From Gammaproteobacteria bacterium (GTDB taxonomy: Bacteria; Pseudomonadota; Gammaproteobacteria; UBA4575): a stretch of DNA of 64,000 nt. Where the stretch lies: positions 124,001 to 188,000 of the forward strand of contig WTFY01000010.1 of NCBI GenBank assembly GCA_011523795.1. Reading direction: 5' to 3'. The position numbers and the translations under genes were made by a program. The notes beneath the pieces were generated by a model. It was not told the origin of the DNA, ran no database searches, and worked only from the letters and a program-made list of their open reading frames with translations. This document shows positions 16,853 through 25,104 of this stretch, piece after piece (within the stretch, counting starts at the first letter, position 1; every line of letters starts with the position of its first letter).

Positions 16853-17965
16853 TTGTCCGTGCAATTTCGGAGCCTGCCGGCGGCAGACCCTCGAATTCAA
16901 AACAGTCGGGTCCGGGTCAGCCAGGGAGTCATCACCGGCACCCGGAAACTCACGTACGACACGATGGAACTGGTGGTGCAGTGCGACCCGGCCTCCGCCC
17001 CGCTGAGCGGTACGGCCGGGCAGTATGCGATCCTGGCCACACCAAGCCTGAGCAAGCCCCGCGCCTACTCGTTTGCCATGGCGCCCGAGAACGAAGAGGC
17101 CGGCCGGCATACGTTCTTCGTCAAGCTGATTCACGGTGGCGAGTTTTCTGGGTGGCTGTTCAGGGCGGACCGGACCGGAGAGCCCATCACCCTGACCGGC
17201 CCGCTCGGGCAGTTCGTTCTCGATTCTTCCGCTGACCCGATGGTGTGCATTGCCGGCGGCAGCGGCATGAGCGCGATCAAGGCCATCCTTGAACATGCCG
17301 CGAACCGGTCCGTGAAGCGGGACGCCCTTTTCCTGTACGGGGCCAGGACCCAGGCCGACCTCTACTGCCAGGACGAAATCGAATCGATCAAGCGGAAATG
17401 GAACGCAGACTACCGGTTTGATTGCGTGAACGTTCTTTCGATGGAGCCGAAAGACAGCGGCTGGGCCGGCGCAAGGGGGCTGGTGACAGAGTATTTTGAA
17501 AGCGCGTACCTGCGGGACGGAAAATTCGGTATCGGCAACTCGCGGGCTTACCTGTGCGGCCCCCCGCCGATGGTGGATGCCGCGGTATCCGTGCTGGTTG
17601 ACAGCGGGATGGCACCCGGGCGGATCCATTACGACAAGTTCGAGGACGCGAGTTCGCCTGCGCCCGTCATTGACAATTCAAAATGCGTACTGTGTGATGA
17701 ATGCCTGCTGGTCAAGCCGATTCAAAACTGCATTGTCGAGGCATCGGGCTTCGTGCTCGACAAGAACGACGGGGTAGAGGGTTACTTGCGTGTGAATCCG
17801 GCACGAACTTCCGGCCTGTATTACAACTCGCTTTACATCGATGAGGATGAATGCATACGCTGCCTGGCCTGTGTGCATCAATGCCCGACCAATGCAATTT
17901 CCCCTTCCAACTCGGTGAATCCCGCCATGCTCCGGAACATGAGGACCGGGGCGCCCCCGGCCTGA
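16853..17965 (+). CDS. FAD/NAD(P) oxidoreductase with C-terminal 2[4Fe-4S] ferredoxin
   Basis: 370-residue electron-transfer protein. The FAD-binding domain contains RAYSFA (about residues 76-81), and the NAD-binding domain contains GGSGMSAIKAIL and ends with CGPPPMV, as in oxygenase reductases. Instead of the usual N-terminal 2Fe-2S plant-type ferredoxin it carries a C-terminal bacterial dicluster domain, with CVLCDEC plus a distal Cys and CIRCLACVHQCP. The TTG start has AGGAGG five nt upstream. Spacing of 14 nt after the molybdopterin gene shows one operon. It could serve the AlkB-like oxygenase, the Mo enzyme, or link the two. Confidence 0.88.
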   Translation: MSVQFRSLPAADPRIQNSRVRVSQGVITGTRKLTYDTMELVVQCDPASAPLSGTAGQYAILATPSLSKPRAYSFAMAPENEEAGRHTFFVKLIHGGEFSGWLFRADRTGEPITLTGPLGQFVLDSSADPMVCIAGGSGMSAIKAILEHAANRSVKRDALFLYGARTQADLYCQDEIESIKRKWNADYRFDCVNVLSMEPKDSGWAGARGLVTEYFESAYLRDGKFGIGNSRAYLCGPPPMVDAAVSVLVDSGMAPGRIHYDKFEDASSPAPVIDNSKCVLCDECLLVKPIQNCIVEASGFVLDKNDGVEGYLRVNPARTSGLYYNSLYIDEDECIRCLACVHQCPTNAISPSNSVNPAMLRNMRTGAPPA

Positions 17966-18006
17966 TTTTCCCGGCAGGCGTAGCCAGTCCTGCAGCAGGG
18001 CCTCCT

Positions 18007-19134
<1,128 letters not shown>

Positions 19135-19815
19135 CTATTCTTCCGGTTGTGCCGGGGCGGGCTGTGCCATCGGCGTGGGCGGCACGGGGTAGCCCGGGAA
19201 GCCCATGGCGTTGAACATGGGCTGGAAGGAGGACGGGTTCATCATCCAGGACATTCTCGGCATGTACCAGTTCGGATCGGCCATTGAGAACATGGGCTGG
19301 TAGAACGTCGAGTTCATCATGGCGGTCATCCAGCGCCCGTACCAGTTCGGTTGCATCATCTGCATCATGGGCTGGTAGGTGGCCGGGTTCATCGGCGCCA
19401 TCATCCAGTTCATGTAGATGGCCGGGTTGGTGAATTTCATCATGGCCCGCATCATGCCCTGCCAGTCGGTCACGCCGCGCATCCAGGTGTCCCACATCAC
19501 CGGTTCGGTTGCGCACTTGCTCATGACGTGGATGGTGCGGGGGTCCGAGACGATGGCCATCAGCTGCGCCATGCGGGCCGGGTCAGCCAGGGTGTCGGTC
19601 ATCACGTCGATGTCGGTGAACGCCTTCAGGTACGGCCGGATGTTTTCGAATTCGGCCGCCTCGGTCGCGGCGCACTCGCCGTAGTACTTCTTGGCCAGCT
19701 CGAACTTGTGCTCGACGTTCGGTGATACGGGCGCTTCGTTCTCGGCCGGCACCGCCGAGGCCATGCACAGGCCCAGCGAGAGCAGCCCGGTTCCAAGCCA
19801 ACGTGAAATGTTCAT
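19135..19815 (-). CDS. Secreted Met/Trp-rich repeat protein of unknown function
   Basis: 226 residues with a signal peptide (cleavage near ASAVPA-EN). A moderately conserved N-terminal part with two cysteines is followed, from about residue 107, by a region with about 25 methionines in about 95 residues. It includes at least two 25-residue units (NPATYQPMMQMMQPNWY and NSTFYQPMFSMADPNWY, each followed by an R-containing WMxxMM-type end) and a partial third unit. The tail is Pro/Gln/Glu-rich. I do not recognise a named family. Met-rich exported proteins often bind Cu(I)/Ag(I), but no other metal gene is adjacent, so this is only a possibility. Monocistronic, downstream of nothing obvious. Confidence 0.85.
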   Translation of the reverse strand: MNISRWLGTGLLSLGLCMASAVPAENEAPVSPNVEHKFELAKKYYGECAATEAAEFENIRPYLKAFTDIDVMTDTLADPARMAQLMAIVSDPRTIHVMSKCATEPVMWDTWMRGVTDWQGMMRAMMKFTNPAIYMNWMMAPMNPATYQPMMQMMQPNWYGRWMTAMMNSTFYQPMFSMADPNWYMPRMSWMMNPSSFQPMFNAMGFPGYPVPPTPMAQPAPAQPEE

Positions 19816-20564
19816 GATCTATCCCCCTTGCATGGACACGCAGTTTCAGGTCGCGCGAAATATGGACGCGTATTGGAATGGGCCGCATAGGGTATTGAAA
19901 TTCCAGGATCCGGGCAAGTGACCCGAATGGGAGATATGTATCCGTTTGAAATTTCAGGATTTACCTGCTTTTGTCTGCAAGGGATCAAGCCTGGGGGCAA
20001 TAGCCCATAGACCGATTGGGGAGGCAATCTTCAGTTCAAGGGTGGGCTATCCATGCGAAGGGAAAAGACCTGTAGCTCGATGCGCACTGGCACAATGAGG
20101 GCTGCTACTATGCCGCCGGCCGTGTTTCATGGACAAATTACTATGACCTGGACATCTCCTCGGACACGGTGGGGAGACTCGTCTCGGAGGTGGACGCCGA
20201 GGGTTTGAGGGTCTGTAAGAAATCTTGTGTGTTGAGTCAGTTTTTTCATTCAGGCTTCCAATACAAATCGGTCTTTGAACTGGATGGCGAACTGTGCCTT
20301 GGCAGTATGCCCGGCAACAGGGCTTGTGCTGCGACACCTTCTGCACCACTCCGGCCCCTGCAGCCTGTCCTCGCCCAGTGATAACTGCACCGGGCTCCTC
20401 ATACCAGTTGATATAACGGCCCAACGTGCATGCACATATGTCCAGCCACCGGGTCACCGCCTCTTGGCTCAGACGCCGCCGCGTCCAACTCTCAGCAGCC
20501 CGGCGCTGTGACAGGCTGGTTATCAAGGCGGTGGGGGTCGCGTTGAAGTAAGACGAATCATGGT
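19816..20564. other. Gene-poor region with degraded sequence
   Basis: About 750 nt with no convincing intact gene. It carries an open stretch with no start (plus strand, about 20070-20230) of unrecognised sequence, then the IS256-type remnant described separately. Several minus-strand frames between 20250 and 20526 are open but match nothing I recognise. The section looks like decayed mobile or accessory DNA on the left edge of the toxin-antitoxin cluster. Confidence 0.6.
20208..20330 (-). mobile_element. Remnant of an IS256-family element (transposase tail plus terminal repeat)
   Basis: On the minus strand a frame ends KAQFAIQFKDRF-VLEA-stop (about 20253-20306), resembling the C-terminus of IS256-type transposases (consensus NxFAIxFxxR). 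Immediately after it comes an end-like sequence containing ACACAAGATTTCTTACAGACC, the typical IS256 terminal inverted repeat shape. No matching left end and no upstream catalytic DDE part are found, so only the 3' end of an element survives. This was recognised by eye. Confidence 0.42.
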
Positions 20565-20593
20565 TTGAAGCGCTATAGCGGATAGGCTATAAT
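20565..20593 (+). promoter_or_regulatory. HigBA promoter with embedded palindromic operator; leaderless start
   Basis: TTGAAG (20565-20570) and a perfect TATAAT (20588-20593) have 17-nt spacing. Between them lies the perfect palindrome CGCTATAGCG (20571-20580), and half of it (GCTATA) recurs over the -10. This is the expected layout for autorepression by the antitoxin. Transcription should begin near 20600, exactly where a GTG start codon lies, so the toxin mRNA may be leaderless. Confidence 0.65.
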
Positions 20594-20599
20594 GCTGTG

Positions 20600-20923
20600 G
20601 TGACGTGGACAGTCGAAACCGTGTCAGCTGCCGATGCCGAAATCGGGGCTCTTCCGGTCGCATTGCGTGCCCGGCTGATCCGGTTGTTGGAGACAGTGGA
20701 GAAGGTTGGACTGGAGGCACTTCGCGCACCCCATGTCAAACATCTTGAGGACAAGCTCTGGGAGCTTCGAGTCAAGGCCGAAGGAGGTATCGCACGAGGG
20801 ATCTACGTGACGGCAGCACGGCAGCGGGTGGTGGTACTGCATGTCTTTGCGAAGAAGTCGCGCCGGACGCCGCGCCGCGCACTCGCGACTGCCAGGGAAC
20901 GGATGAAGCAGGTAACAAGATGA
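20600..20923 (+). CDS. higB: RelE/HigB-type toxin (Gp49-like, phage-derived)
   Basis: 107-residue toxin of the RelE/HigB superfamily (PF05973-like). Visible features are LPVALRARLIRLLE, VKHLEDKLWELRVKAEGG and RGIYVTAARQRVVVLHVFAKKSRRTPRRAL. The WELR..RxxY...VVLLHxFxKKxxKtP pattern is diagnostic of ribosome-dependent mRNA interferases. The start is GTG at 20600 or the preceding in-frame GTG at 20597; promoter position favours 20600. The toxin-first order and the 4-nt overlap with the XRE antitoxin are typical of higBA. Confidence 0.9.
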   Translation: MTWTVETVSAADAEIGALPVALRARLIRLLETVEKVGLEALRAPHVKHLEDKLWELRVKAEGGIARGIYVTAARQRVVVLHVFAKKSRRTPRRALATARERMKQVTR

Positions 20924-21204
20924 CAAAGCTGAAAGATCTTAAAAAGCAGTTCATGGAAGACTCCGAGTTCCGGGAGGAATATGCGCGGGTCGATGATGAG
21001 TATGCGCTGGTCGAGGCCCTGGTATGTGCACGCACGGCGGCGAAGCTGACACAGGCGGAGCTTGCTCAGCGGCTTGGCACGACCCAATCTGCGGTCGCGC
21101 GGCTGGAGGGTGGGCGAGTGTCACCGTCCTTTGCCACACTGCGCCGCTACGCCGAAGCCACCGGTACGCGGCTGACAGTGGGCCTGGTTCGGGCCGATGG
21201 TTAA
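20920..21204 (+). CDS. higA: XRE-family antitoxin (HigA-like)
   Basis: 94 residues. The C-terminal two thirds is a helix-turn-helix of the XRE type (LTQAELAQRLGTTQSAVARLEGGRVSPSFATLRRY, about residues 43-77), and the N-terminal segment is likely the toxin-neutralising part. Overlaps the toxin gene by 4 nt (ATGA). It probably binds the CGCTATAGCG palindrome in the shared promoter and represses the operon. Confidence 0.92.
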   Translation: MTKLKDLKKQFMEDSEFREEYARVDDEYALVEALVCARTAAKLTQAELAQRLGTTQSAVARLEGGRVSPSFATLRRYAEATGTRLTVGLVRADG

Positions 21205-21411
21205 GGAGTGCGACAGGCTGTGCGCCTATTTACAGGCGCAGGAAACACCCCTCTACAATTGGATTGTGACGAATCCACTTGCAAAATGACTGGATGGTCT
21301 CCCCGCAAGCCGATCTGGGCTTGGTGCGCAAAATCGCGTCAGGCTACCCCGTCTGCTGAATAGATTTTCCATCGCCAAATCCGGCTGATTCCAGCACTAT
21401 GCCCCGTAATT
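21205..21411. other. Spacer after higA with no recognisable feature
   Basis: About 200 nt between the HigA stop and the decayed GNAT remnant. Nothing supported by sequence was found except low-quality frames. Confidence 0.5.
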
Positions 21412-21538
21412 TATTACGGAGGCAGCCGTTTCAACGCTGTATTCTTGGCCGCATGGCGGTGCAGGTAGGTATGAATGGCATCCTTGCCACAGTCGAATGA
21501 TCTAACGTCGATCGCACCCGGGATCAAGCGGCAGAAAT
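21412..21538 (-). pseudogene. Decayed GNAT-type toxin (TacT-like) remnant
   Basis: Directly downstream of the TacA-like antitoxin stop, the minus strand encodes AAEFLPLDPGCDRR, then a stop; after a one-base frame change it continues as SFDCGKDAIHTYLHRHAAKN-TALKRLPP and stops. This matches the N-terminal signature of TacT/AtaT acetyltransferase toxins (PLxP.HDRSxFDCGxxALDxYLxxxAxQ). The acetyl-CoA-binding core is absent and there is no intact start. The toxin is therefore frameshifted and truncated. Confidence 0.55.
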
Positions 21539-21826
21539 TCAGCGGCTGGCATTCAACGTGAAACCCTCTTGGTCAAGTGCCTGTGCTGCCTTGCGAAGCT
21601 TGGCCGCTGGGGCCGGCGGGTTATCGCAGGCCTTGCAAAAGGTATCGAACTGTGCATTGCTCAGCTGAGTAGTGCTGTAGGCTTCCAGTACCTCGGGGGC
21701 ATGCTGCCTGACCAGTTGCGTGACATAGGCCCTGATGCTGGTTAATCCAGATGCACGTGTGGCGCGCTTTGCCAGCATGTGGGTTTCTTCATCCCATTGC
21801 ATTTCATAGCGTAAGACTTTGGGCAT
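21539..21826 (-). CDS. DUF1778/TacA-like ribbon-helix-helix antitoxin, apparently orphan
   Basis: 95 residues. The N-terminal MPKVLRYEMQWDEETHMLAKRATRASGLTSIRAYVTQLV fits a ribbon-helix-helix DNA-binding fold (about residues 1-42). The C-terminal toxin-binding segment is LSNAQFDTFCKACDNPPAPAAKLRKAAQ, characteristic of the TacA/DUF1778 family. Its usual partner gene lies immediately downstream; here only a frameshifted scrap remains. The upstream region is AT-rich with TTACGTAA-like sites, suitable for autoregulation. Retained antitoxins may protect against related toxins. Confidence 0.8.
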   Translation of the reverse strand: MPKVLRYEMQWDEETHMLAKRATRASGLTSIRAYVTQLVRQHAPEVLEAYSTTQLSNAQFDTFCKACDNPPAPAAKLRKAAQALDQEGFTLNASR

Positions 21827-22102
21827 GGCGGATCTTCGAATGCTCTTTACGGGAAGGTTATGTACTGGGTAAAAGTATTACGTAATTTATCCGTAAAAGC
21901 GAACATCGGTCTTGCTGGAAGAGGATAAAAATCTGCGGCCGGCTATATACCGATGCTGACAATGGTGCTGGTTGTCGGGTTTGGTGCGAACGTACTGCTG
22001 GAAGGTTTCGAGAAGGATTTTATTCAAGCTGCTACTCTCCTGGGGGACGACAGGGGGGTGCTGCAACAGGTATTCCCACATCGCCGCAGGCCCACCCGGG
22101 CA

Positions 22103-22543
22103 TCAGTTGCCGGAGGGGGATACGTTTGTTTCCAGTTGTGTCCTAGCGGTCAGGGAGTTGGTGATCAGGCAGTTTTTCTCTGCCTTTTCCAGTACACGCC
22201 TCGCCTTGTCCGCATTTTCCTGCGGGTCGATCGTGAGCGTGGCATGGACCTGCAGTTCCGTGAACTGCACGACCCGGTCGACCATGTCAAGGGTTCCCGT
22301 GACCTCGCAGACCAGTGTTTCCCACTTCAGCTTCGAGGCATTCGCCACGGCGCGAAACGTCAGGATCAGGCAGTCGGCTGCACAGGCGACCAGCAGGTCC
22401 TCGGGGGACCACTTGTCTCCGGGGCCGTCAAACTGCCTGGGCGCGGCGATCTCGAGGGTTTCGAGACCCTCTGCACGGGTAGTGACCGAACCGGTGGATT
22501 GGCCTTCGGCACGGGCCGTATAGTGATGTGGAAAATTTTGCAT
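22103..22543 (-). CDS. OsmC/Ohr-family protein
   Basis: 146 residues. OsmC-family proteins are thiol peroxidases reducing organic hydroperoxides with two cysteines. Here they are in ACAADCLILTF and EKAEKNCLITNSL, spaced as in the family. The conserved PRQFDGPGDKWSPEDLLVAC start is diagnostic. Divergent from pyrF. It does not show the full Ohr pattern, so it is best called an OsmC-like protein with probable peroxidase function. Confidence 0.88.
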   Translation of the reverse strand: MQNFPHHYTARAEGQSTGSVTTRAEGLETLEIAAPRQFDGPGDKWSPEDLLVACAADCLILTFRAVANASKLKWETLVCEVTGTLDMVDRVVQFTELQVHATLTIDPQENADKARRVLEKAEKNCLITNSLTARTQLETNVSPSGN

Positions 22544-22861
22544 GTCAGTTCACCATGGCTTCAGGTTCAGGGGGTCGGACCAAACGCGGCCCGTACGAGG
22601 TGCGGATTGTCCCGCATTCCGCCGGGCAGGTAATTATCCCCTTGTAGGAGGCCCTCATTGCCCGGGACCCTCGTGTCTGCCTGAAGTGACGTGTTAGTAT
22701 CCGGCACAGCGTTGCGGACAAGCGGTCGAGCGTGCATGGACTGTGCACCGGGTACCACGGTATGTTGTATCATGGCCCGTGGCAGGCACAGCATGTAGTG
22801 GATACCGTCTGTCCTGACTAAAATTTCGTGTAACCCAGCAGGGGTAAGGGAGCACAGGTCC
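22544..22861. other. Divergent intergenic region between OsmC and pyrF
   Basis: 318 nt holding the pyrF leader (GGGAG about 11 nt before the GTG) and the OsmC promoter. No strong -35/-10 pair, palindrome or RNA motif was recognised. Confidence 0.4.
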
Positions 22862-23629
22862 GTGAACCTTCCGGTAGAGATCGCTGCATCGGAGCGTCTG
22901 ATCGTGGCCCTGGATTTTGATACGGCCGGGGAGGCCCGCTCGCTCGTCGAGGGGCTGGGCGATACGGTCGGGTTTTACAAGGTCGGCTGGCAGCTTTTCC
23001 TGGGTGCGGGGTGGCCGTTCGTGGAAGACCTGCTGGAGTCCGGCAAGAAGGTATTCCTGGACCTGAAAATCGGGGACATCGGGACTACGGTACGCGCCGC
23101 GGTTGGCAACATGCCTGACTGCTCCGCCGGGCGGCTTGAAATGCTGACCCTGCAGGGCGGGCGGGCCACGGTGCAGGCCGCGATGGCCGGCCGCGGAGAA
23201 AGGACCCGGCCCTGGCTGCTCATGCTGACCGTGCTGTCGAGCATGGACGATGCCGATCTCGGGGACCTGTATCCGGGCGGTCACGACAGTGCCACCCTTG
23301 TCGATGTGATCCGGATTCGGGCACGGATGGCGCTGGATGCCGGCTGCGAGGGGCTGATCGCTTCCGGGGAGTCGGTGCGGGACCTGCGCGAACATTTCAG
23401 CGACCGGCAGTTCCTGATCGTGGCCCCGGGCATCCGCCCCGAGGCGGCCGCCCGCGACGATCACAAGCGTTCACTGACCCCGTACCAGGCGATCCGCTAC
23501 GGGGCCGACTACCTGGTGATGGGCCGGCCGGTCACCGGTGCCGACCGGCCGAACGACGTGGTGCGGTCTGTCATATCAGAGATCGAGAAAGCCCTGCAAG
23601 ACAGGGAGGTCCCCCCGGGCGCTGGCTGA
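22862..23629 (+). CDS. pyrF: Orotidine 5'-phosphate decarboxylase
   Basis: Last step of UMP synthesis. 255 residues, GTG start. The catalytic DxKxxD motif is present as DLKIGDI (about residues 67-73), preceded by LIVALDFD. The C-terminal phosphate-binding VAPGIRPEAAARDDHKRS and DYLVMGRPVTGA complete the TIM barrel. Monocistronic here. Length is slightly above the typical ~235. Confidence 0.95.
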   Translation: MNLPVEIAASERLIVALDFDTAGEARSLVEGLGDTVGFYKVGWQLFLGAGWPFVEDLLESGKKVFLDLKIGDIGTTVRAAVGNMPDCSAGRLEMLTLQGGRATVQAAMAGRGERTRPWLLMLTVLSSMDDADLGDLYPGGHDSATLVDVIRIRARMALDAGCEGLIASGESVRDLREHFSDRQFLIVAPGIRPEAAARDDHKRSLTPYQAIRYGADYLVMGRPVTGADRPNDVVRSVISEIEKALQDREVPPGAG

Positions 23630-23679
23630 GCCTCGCCTGCCTCAGGTGCAGGCCGCCGGTTTGGGACTGCAAGAAAGCC

Positions 23680-24129
23680 CTATTCGGGGAACAGCCGCCT
23701 TGTGCCCTGGTAGTGGTCACGCTCCCTTTCGATCAGCAGGCAGGCCAGGAACTGGTACCACGCCTCCCATGCCGCGATCGTTTTCTCGTCCATCCGGTCG
23801 CCGAGCATCTCACGCATGGCCGTGATCAGGGCATCCGCCATCATGGGATAGTGCTCTTCCCTGACCCCCGCCTTGACATGCTTGCGGGCGATGCCTACCC
23901 GGAAGCTCAGCAGCGTGTCGGGGTCATCCAGGCTCAGCATATGCGCCATCAGGGCCGTGGCGAACACGTTGGGCTGGTGCGGCTTGAAATCCTCGAACAG
24001 GTCCCGGGTCTGCGGGTATTTCTCGAACAGGATCTCGTACATGCGCCCGGTGACTTCCGACTGCCGGCTCCAGAACATGTGCTCGGTTTCCCTCAGGATC
24101 CTTCTGGTCTCTTCGCTTACGTTTTCCAT
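23680..24129 (-). CDS. Single-domain globin (flavohaemoglobin-like)
   Basis: 149 residues forming a complete 3-over-3 globin domain like Vitreoscilla haemoglobin, without a reductase domain. The proximal His is in RKHVKAGVREEHYP (about H84), followed by the family-typical LITAMREMLGD. Likely role is O2 or NO handling. RBS AGGAGG lies 6 nt before the ATG. It follows a small cupin gene by 14 nt, so the pair is co-transcribed. Confidence 0.88.
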   Translation of the reverse strand: MENVSEETRRILRETEHMFWSRQSEVTGRMYEILFEKYPQTRDLFEDFKPHQPNVFATALMAHMLSLDDPDTLLSFRVGIARKHVKAGVREEHYPMMADALITAMREMLGDRMDEKTIAAWEAWYQFLACLLIERERDHYQGTRRLFPE

Positions 24130-24143
24130 TTCCGCCTCCTCTT

Positions 24144-24467
24144 TCAGAAAATCAGGGTGAGCAGGATGACCGTGTCCTCTACTGCCTTCACCGCATGGGG
24201 TTCTTGTGGCATGAGGTACAGCAGCTGACCGGGTTCGAGGGGCTGGGTCGCACCCATGGCCGTGAACTCGGCCTTGCCCCGGATGCAGTGCACGGTCAGG
24301 GGCCCTGTGACCTGGTGGCTGGAAAGCGCCTTCCCGGCTGGCAGGAACAGCCGGATCATCTCCATCCGGTCGGTTCTTGCAATGACTTTCGTGCGGGCTT
24401 CGGGCAGGTCATCGGCCCAGGTCTCGAGATCCACCCTCTCGCCGGGGTCTGCCTGTCGGGTAGCCAT
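24144..24467 (-). CDS. Small single-domain cupin
   Basis: 107 residues with one cupin barrel. LSSHQVTGPLTVHCIRGKAEF contains the first His of motif 1 but few of the usual metal ligands; motif 2 is LEPGQLLYLMPQEPHAV. It is the first gene of a cupin-globin pair, an arrangement consistent with NO or hypoxia response, although no NsrR/FNR site was identified. Function unknown. Confidence 0.82.
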   Translation of the reverse strand: MATRQADPGERVDLETWADDLPEARTKVIARTDRMEMIRLFLPAGKALSSHQVTGPLTVHCIRGKAEFTAMGATQPLEPGQLLYLMPQEPHAVKAVEDTVILLTLIF

Positions 24468-24654
24468 TGTAGTTGCAATCTGGTTCCGGTTGTCGGTCTG
24501 GTGTCGGGAGTACCGGGATGCAAGGTCCGCTGACCGGTGGCAGGTGTGCCCTGCAGGCAGTCGCTGAATGCCTGCAAAAGTCCCTTGCCTGGAGGGTGGA
24601 CACTTCCCATCCGGGGGTACGCCGGGTACGAGTGTAGCACTTTACCCGGCTGCC

Positions 24655-24871
24655 TGTGCAGGTCTGCAGTCAGGACGAAGTGGTCCAACAGCGTGTACGT
24701 CATTTCACCGAACAGCGCGGTCTGCTGCAGGTCGTACGTTAGGTCCGAGTTGTAGGGCGAATCGAAGGCATCGTTGACGTCCCACTTGACGATCGTGTCA
24801 AGAATCAGGGTTTCGTCCTCGAATCCCTCGTCGAGCAGCAGGAACTGCTCCCTTCGTCCAAGTTCGACATC
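24655..24871 (-). pseudogene. Fragment resembling a TonB-dependent receptor barrel
   Basis: A minus-strand frame reads VKWDVNDAFDSPYNSDLTYD-LQQTALFGEMTYTLLDHFVLTAD, matching the ALFGExxYxLxDxxxLTAGLR strand-turn-strand signature of TonB-dependent receptor barrels. The frame lacks a start, plug domain and C-terminus, and becomes unrelated sequence downstream. It is a short relic of a receptor gene or of a recombined outer-membrane gene. Confidence 0.45.
24833..24868. repeat. 36-nt imperfect direct repeat, copy 1
   Basis: This stretch (GAGCAGCAGGAACTGCTCCC and onward) matches 26063-26098 with only 3 differences in 36 nt, in the same orientation. The two copies flank the beta-barrel gene at 25105-26022. 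They encode the shared peptide VELGRR.QFLLL on the minus strand, so the repeat is derived from coding debris. Confidence 0.7.
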
Positions 24872-24914
24872 AGGGAGTTTTGGGCAAGCCAGTAAATAAA
24901 CCCTTTCTATTAGG

Positions 24915-24920
24915 TATACT
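24915..24920 (+). promoter_or_regulatory. GTATACTG motif upstream of beta-barrel paralogue 1
   Basis: A TATACT hexamer in the context AGGTATACTGAC lies about 185 nt upstream of the ATG. The same GTATACTG core lies upstream of the other two barrel paralogues (41361 and 42565). It is probably the -10 element of a shared promoter type with a long leader. Confidence 0.4.
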
Positions 24921-25104
24921 GACAGCATGACTGCATACAGGGGTGCGAAGCGCTAGCAGGATTGTTCAAGCGAATTTCCGGCATGCCCTGCCCGATGGAA
25001 AATGGTCACTGATCGTCACGCCTAGCCTCTTGGATGCTCAAGTTTCTCGCAAAGACTCAACACCTTGCTGAAAGGTGCAGACAATAACAGGAGGGGTATA
25101 CGAC

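Larger units (their letters stand above)
24468..25104. other. Intergenic region with outer-membrane-receptor debris
   Basis: 637 nt holding the TonB-receptor-like fragment (24655-24871), one copy of a 36-nt repeat, and the likely promoter motif of the following barrel gene. The remaining sequence has no supported gene. Confidence 0.55.

Noticed and set aside
20047-20526. 159-codon minus-strand frame with HTH-like stretch
   Set aside because: Composition and lack of conserved motifs suggest decayed DNA; only its overlap with the IS256-like tail is reported.
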